Assembly (NCBI GenBank): GCA_028710525.1 | Contig: JAQTTY010000001.1 | Location: 275,955-339,954, forward strand | Origin: Gallionella sp. | GTDB taxonomy: Bacteria; Pseudomonadota; Gammaproteobacteria; Burkholderiales; Gallionellaceae | Length of the DNA: 64,000 bases | Reading direction: 5' to 3' | Part shown: positions 61,137 to 64,000 of the stretch, one piece after another | Layout of the letters: every line of letters starts with the position of its first letter | How positions within the stretch are numbered: the first letter of the stretch is position 1 | Position numbers and translations under genes: made by a program | Notes under the pieces: model-generated | What the model saw: only the letters and a program-made list of their open reading frames with translations | Databases searched by the model: none | Told to the model about the DNA's origin: nothing

Positions 61137-62879
61137 TTATCCTTCTAATGCCGCTTCGTCAGGCGGTTTGAGTGGCAGCCATACGGAGAAACGTGTGCCC
61201 ATGCCGAGCTTGGATTCCACTGTGATGCGGCCGCCGTGTTGCTGGATGATCTTGTAGGAGATAGATAAGCCTAAGCCTGTGCCTTTGCCGATGTCCTTCG
61301 TAGTAAAGAAAGGATCGAATATCTTGGGTAATACATCAGGTGGGATGCCCTTGCCGTTATCCACCACTTCTACTAATACGCCACCACCATCCACGCGGGA
61401 ATTTAAGGTGATGGTGCCGCGCTCATCGGGCAGTGCCTGCGCGGCGTTAGTGACGAGGTTAAGGAAAACTTGGTTGAGTTGCGAGGGCGAACAGACGATC
61501 TCGGGCAGTTTGCCAAAATGCTTGACGACATCTATGGTTTTCAACAGGTGCTTGGCCAGTAGCAGTGTGCTGTCCAGGCCGTCGTTGAGGTTAAACTTGG
61601 AAACCTTGCTACGATCTAGACGACTGAAGTTTTTCAGGTTGCCGACGATCTCGGCGACTTGTCCGGTACCGAATAAGCCATCTTTGATCAGCGTCTCCAA
61701 CTCTTCCAGCACTTGCTGTTGCTTGAGCGCCGCAATCTGGGTGGAGGTCTGTTTGAATTCACGTGATAGGCCTTCGGCATCGTCACCAGCCTTGAGTAAT
61801 TCCAACAGTCTTTCACTGTGTTCCAGTGTGTCGCGTATCGTGGGCAATTGTTCAGCCACCCGTCCCAAGCTATTCTTCACATAGGCCAGTGGCGTATTGA
61901 TCTCGTGCGCCACACCGGCCACCATCTGGCCCAATGACGACATCTTTTCCGACTGTATAAGTTGGGCCTCAGACTCCTTCAGGTGTTTCATCGCCTCGGA
62001 AAGTTCCTGGGTGCGTCTATTGACACGATGTTCTAGGCTCTGGTTGGCAGTCTTGAGGCGGAAGCCCATATAACTAAGCAACACCAGCAGTGCGCCTGAA
62101 TAGTAGATGAGGTAGATGCGATAACGCTCTTTCTCTTGGAAGTGATCGTCCAGTTCTTTGTTGAAGGACAACGTCATGCTGAGTAGGCGAGGGCCGGATG
62201 TCAGTGCTTGCAATTCGTTATAGGTCTCGAGTTCAGCTGGCAGATGAGCAAACAATGTGCGTACGGCGGACTCTATCTCGGCAGCTTCATCTTTGTAGCT
62301 CTCGGGCGCTGGGCGCAGTGCTGCTGCGGCAACGGATAGATTGAGGCGTTCTGAAGGCAGGCCCTGCAGATAGTATTGCGATGCATGTTCACTAACATCA
62401 GCGGCCACCTGATTCAGCGCGGTAGCGGAGGGCTTAGTTGCGCCGCTCTGTGAGCCCAATGTATTGGAGATGGTGAAGATGGTGCTGAGCGCCCCCTTGG
62501 TTTGGCGATTTTCGAATTTAAAGCGTTCGAACAGTTCTGCTTTAAGTTCTATCGATTTGCGTAACTCAGTCAACCCTTGGCGCAGCGTGCTGCTGGAGGT
62601 ACGTGCTGCGACGCGGGTGATGTCGCGCAAAGCCTGCTCACCGGCTTCAGCTCGGCTGAAAGTCAGCTTTTCGCCTCGACCCAAATCTATGCGCGCGCGC
62701 TGGGTCTCTAGATCCCAGCGGTTGTCGATATCTTTTAATTCGTTGAGCAGGGTCATCACTTCATTCTGTTCACGTAAGTCCACGGCTTGGGTCTTGTCGT
62801 AGAAGAACGCCAACACGCCTATCAAGATAAGGGCGGTTAGTGCGAGCAGTATGTTCTGCAGTATGTCGGATTTGTTCAT
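61137..62879 (-). CDS. Membrane sensor histidine kinase
   Basis: MVAGVAHEINTPLAYVKNSLG H-box; DNGKGIPPDVLPKIFDPFFTTKDIGKGTGLGLS. Confidence 0.94.
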   Translation of the reverse strand: MNKSDILQNILLALTALILIGVLAFFYDKTQAVDLREQNEVMTLLNELKDIDNRWDLETQRARIDLGRGEKLTFSRAEAGEQALRDITRVAARTSSSTLRQGLTELRKSIELKAELFERFKFENRQTKGALSTIFTISNTLGSQSGATKPSATALNQVAADVSEHASQYYLQGLPSERLNLSVAAAALRPAPESYKDEAAEIESAVRTLFAHLPAELETYNELQALTSGPRLLSMTLSFNKELDDHFQEKERYRIYLIYYSGALLVLLSYMGFRLKTANQSLEHRVNRRTQELSEAMKHLKESEAQLIQSEKMSSLGQMVAGVAHEINTPLAYVKNSLGRVAEQLPTIRDTLEHSERLLELLKAGDDAEGLSREFKQTSTQIAALKQQQVLEELETLIKDGLFGTGQVAEIVGNLKNFSRLDRSKVSKFNLNDGLDSTLLLAKHLLKTIDVVKHFGKLPEIVCSPSQLNQVFLNLVTNAAQALPDERGTITLNSRVDGGGVLVEVVDNGKGIPPDVLPKIFDPFFTTKDIGKGTGLGLSISYKIIQQHGGRITVESKLGMGTRFSVWLPLKPPDEAALEG

Positions 62880-63090
62880 GTCACCTCGTTATACAACAGA
62901 CATAGCAATTGCTGACTGCCAAGAGTTGGGTAGAAACAGCCACTGCGATATCGTGTCCGCGCCAGTCTTGATAGCGAGCGGAGCACGACCTACCCCCCCG
63001 CGGACAGGCTATAAGATACCTGAATGGCGCGGGATTGAGTCGAACAAATTTATCTAGTTATTTTTTATGCTGTGCCGTCTGATGGGGATT

Positions 63091-63822
63091 TTAGAGCGCA
63101 ACGGCTTTCAGTTCTGCACGTAGGCTCAGGTAGTCCGGACAGGCAGAAGACACTACTTCCCAGAAACGCCTCGAGTGATTCATCTCGCGCAGATGGGCGA
63201 GCTCATGCACCACTACATAGTCGATGAGGCGCAGCGGGAGCTTGATGAGTTGAGTGTTGAGCCGCACGGTACCATCCGTGGTACAGCATCCCCATTGGGT
63301 CTTGGCGGTCGAGAGTTTGATGCGTGCGGGTACGACATTCAGTAGTGGTGCGTAATGCGCGACACGGTCGGTATAGAGTTGTAGGCCTTGGTGTTCATAC
63401 CATTGTTTTACGTCCCGTGCGATATGACGCTCGGTGCCTGACGGCGAAAGAAAAACACACAACAGTTCTTCGCGACGCTGCGCTGGTGCGACAAAGCTGC
63501 CGCGTTCAACACGGAGCGTAAGGAGGTCGCCGAGATAATCCACTTGTGCCCCGTCTTGCCAAATCACCTGTTGAGGTCTGCGGTCCTCCCAAGTCAGTAG
63601 TTTGTCGACCACCCACTCGGCTTTGTCCTGTAGGACCTGATGCAGCCACTGCTCGGAAGCACGGGTAGGTAGACTGACCGTCAGTCCCTGCGCATCAATG
63701 CGCAAGCCTATGCTGCGGCGCTTGCTGCTGCGTTTCAGAGTATAGGTTATGTGTTGCCCCGCGAGTAAGGTGGCGCGTTGTTCCCCTCTGACAGGGGTAG
63801 ATGCGGTTTTGCTGCCGAGCAT
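63091..63822 (-). CDS. YgjP/SprT-like metallopeptidase (M48-related, DUF45)
   Basis: VVHELAHLREMNHSRRFWEVV; start refined to 63822. Confidence 0.9.
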   Translation of the reverse strand: MLGSKTASTPVRGEQRATLLAGQHITYTLKRSSKRRSIGLRIDAQGLTVSLPTRASEQWLHQVLQDKAEWVVDKLLTWEDRRPQQVIWQDGAQVDYLGDLLTLRVERGSFVAPAQRREELLCVFLSPSGTERHIARDVKQWYEHQGLQLYTDRVAHYAPLLNVVPARIKLSTAKTQWGCCTTDGTVRLNTQLIKLPLRLIDYVVVHELAHLREMNHSRRFWEVVSSACPDYLSLRAELKAVAL

Positions 63823-64000
63823 CAGTGTGCCAGTTGCTTGATCTCGTTCTCTATCCATGCCTCTACCTTGGCATTGATCTCATCGGCCTTGAGGCCTTTG
63901 GTCTCGATGGGCTCGCCTATGCTCATGGTGATGACACCGGGATGTTTGCTGAAAGCGTTGCGTCCCCATAAGCGACCGGCATTGTGCGCGACGGGGATGA
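63823..64000 (-). CDS. 1-acyl-sn-glycerol-3-phosphate acyltransferase, C-terminal part (truncated by window)
   Basis: Minus-strand frame ...PVAHNAGRLWGRNAFSKHPGVITMSIGEPIETKGLKADEINAKVEAWIENEIKQLAH*. Confidence 0.85.

Noticed and set aside
1-64000. CRISPR arrays
   Set aside because: No regularly spaced repeats with unique spacers were seen; the 24-bp tandem repeats have no spacers and the oriT repeats are too few.

Overview
The window is chromosomal DNA, apparently from a betaproteobacterium (judged from gene content and protein flavour; the taxon is not proven here). Ordinary backbone runs 1-21.8 kb (proA, trpC, two porins, a glutamate/aspartate-type ABC transporter, coq7, rplM-rpsI, argC, bactofilin, erpA, anmK, M23 peptidase, tyrS, rpsU-dnaG-rpoD, tRNA-CAU) and 44.5-64 kb (hrpA, mqo, maeB, patatin, birA-coaX, rpmG/rpmB, lptM-lysA, cyaY, histidine kinase plus Ser/Thr kinase-receiver fusion). 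Between them lies a ~22.6-kb integrated element bounded by a perfect 50-bp direct repeat (21819-21868 and 44467-44516) derived from the 3' end of the tRNA. It encodes a tyrosine integrase and an RP4/IncP-like mobilization region in the order traM-traL-traK / oriT / traJ-traI. A recognisable nick region and an alternate-frame ORF inside traI recall RP4 traH. It also carries trbJ, a TrbK-position microprotein and trbL, but I see no T4SS ATPase, coupling protein or outer-membrane core. This looks like a mobilizable element that carries T4SS subunits, analogous in logic to SGI1. Cargo includes a TPR+HEPN-like pair, a translationally coupled microprotein-HAD-HAD-metallophosphoesterase operon, IHF-beta, an MmeI-like type IIL restriction-modification enzyme, a small protein plus SDH/Clp-fold protease pair, and HigB with a HigA-ImmA/IrrE fusion. 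All family calls come from reading the sequence and recalled motifs; no database search was run.
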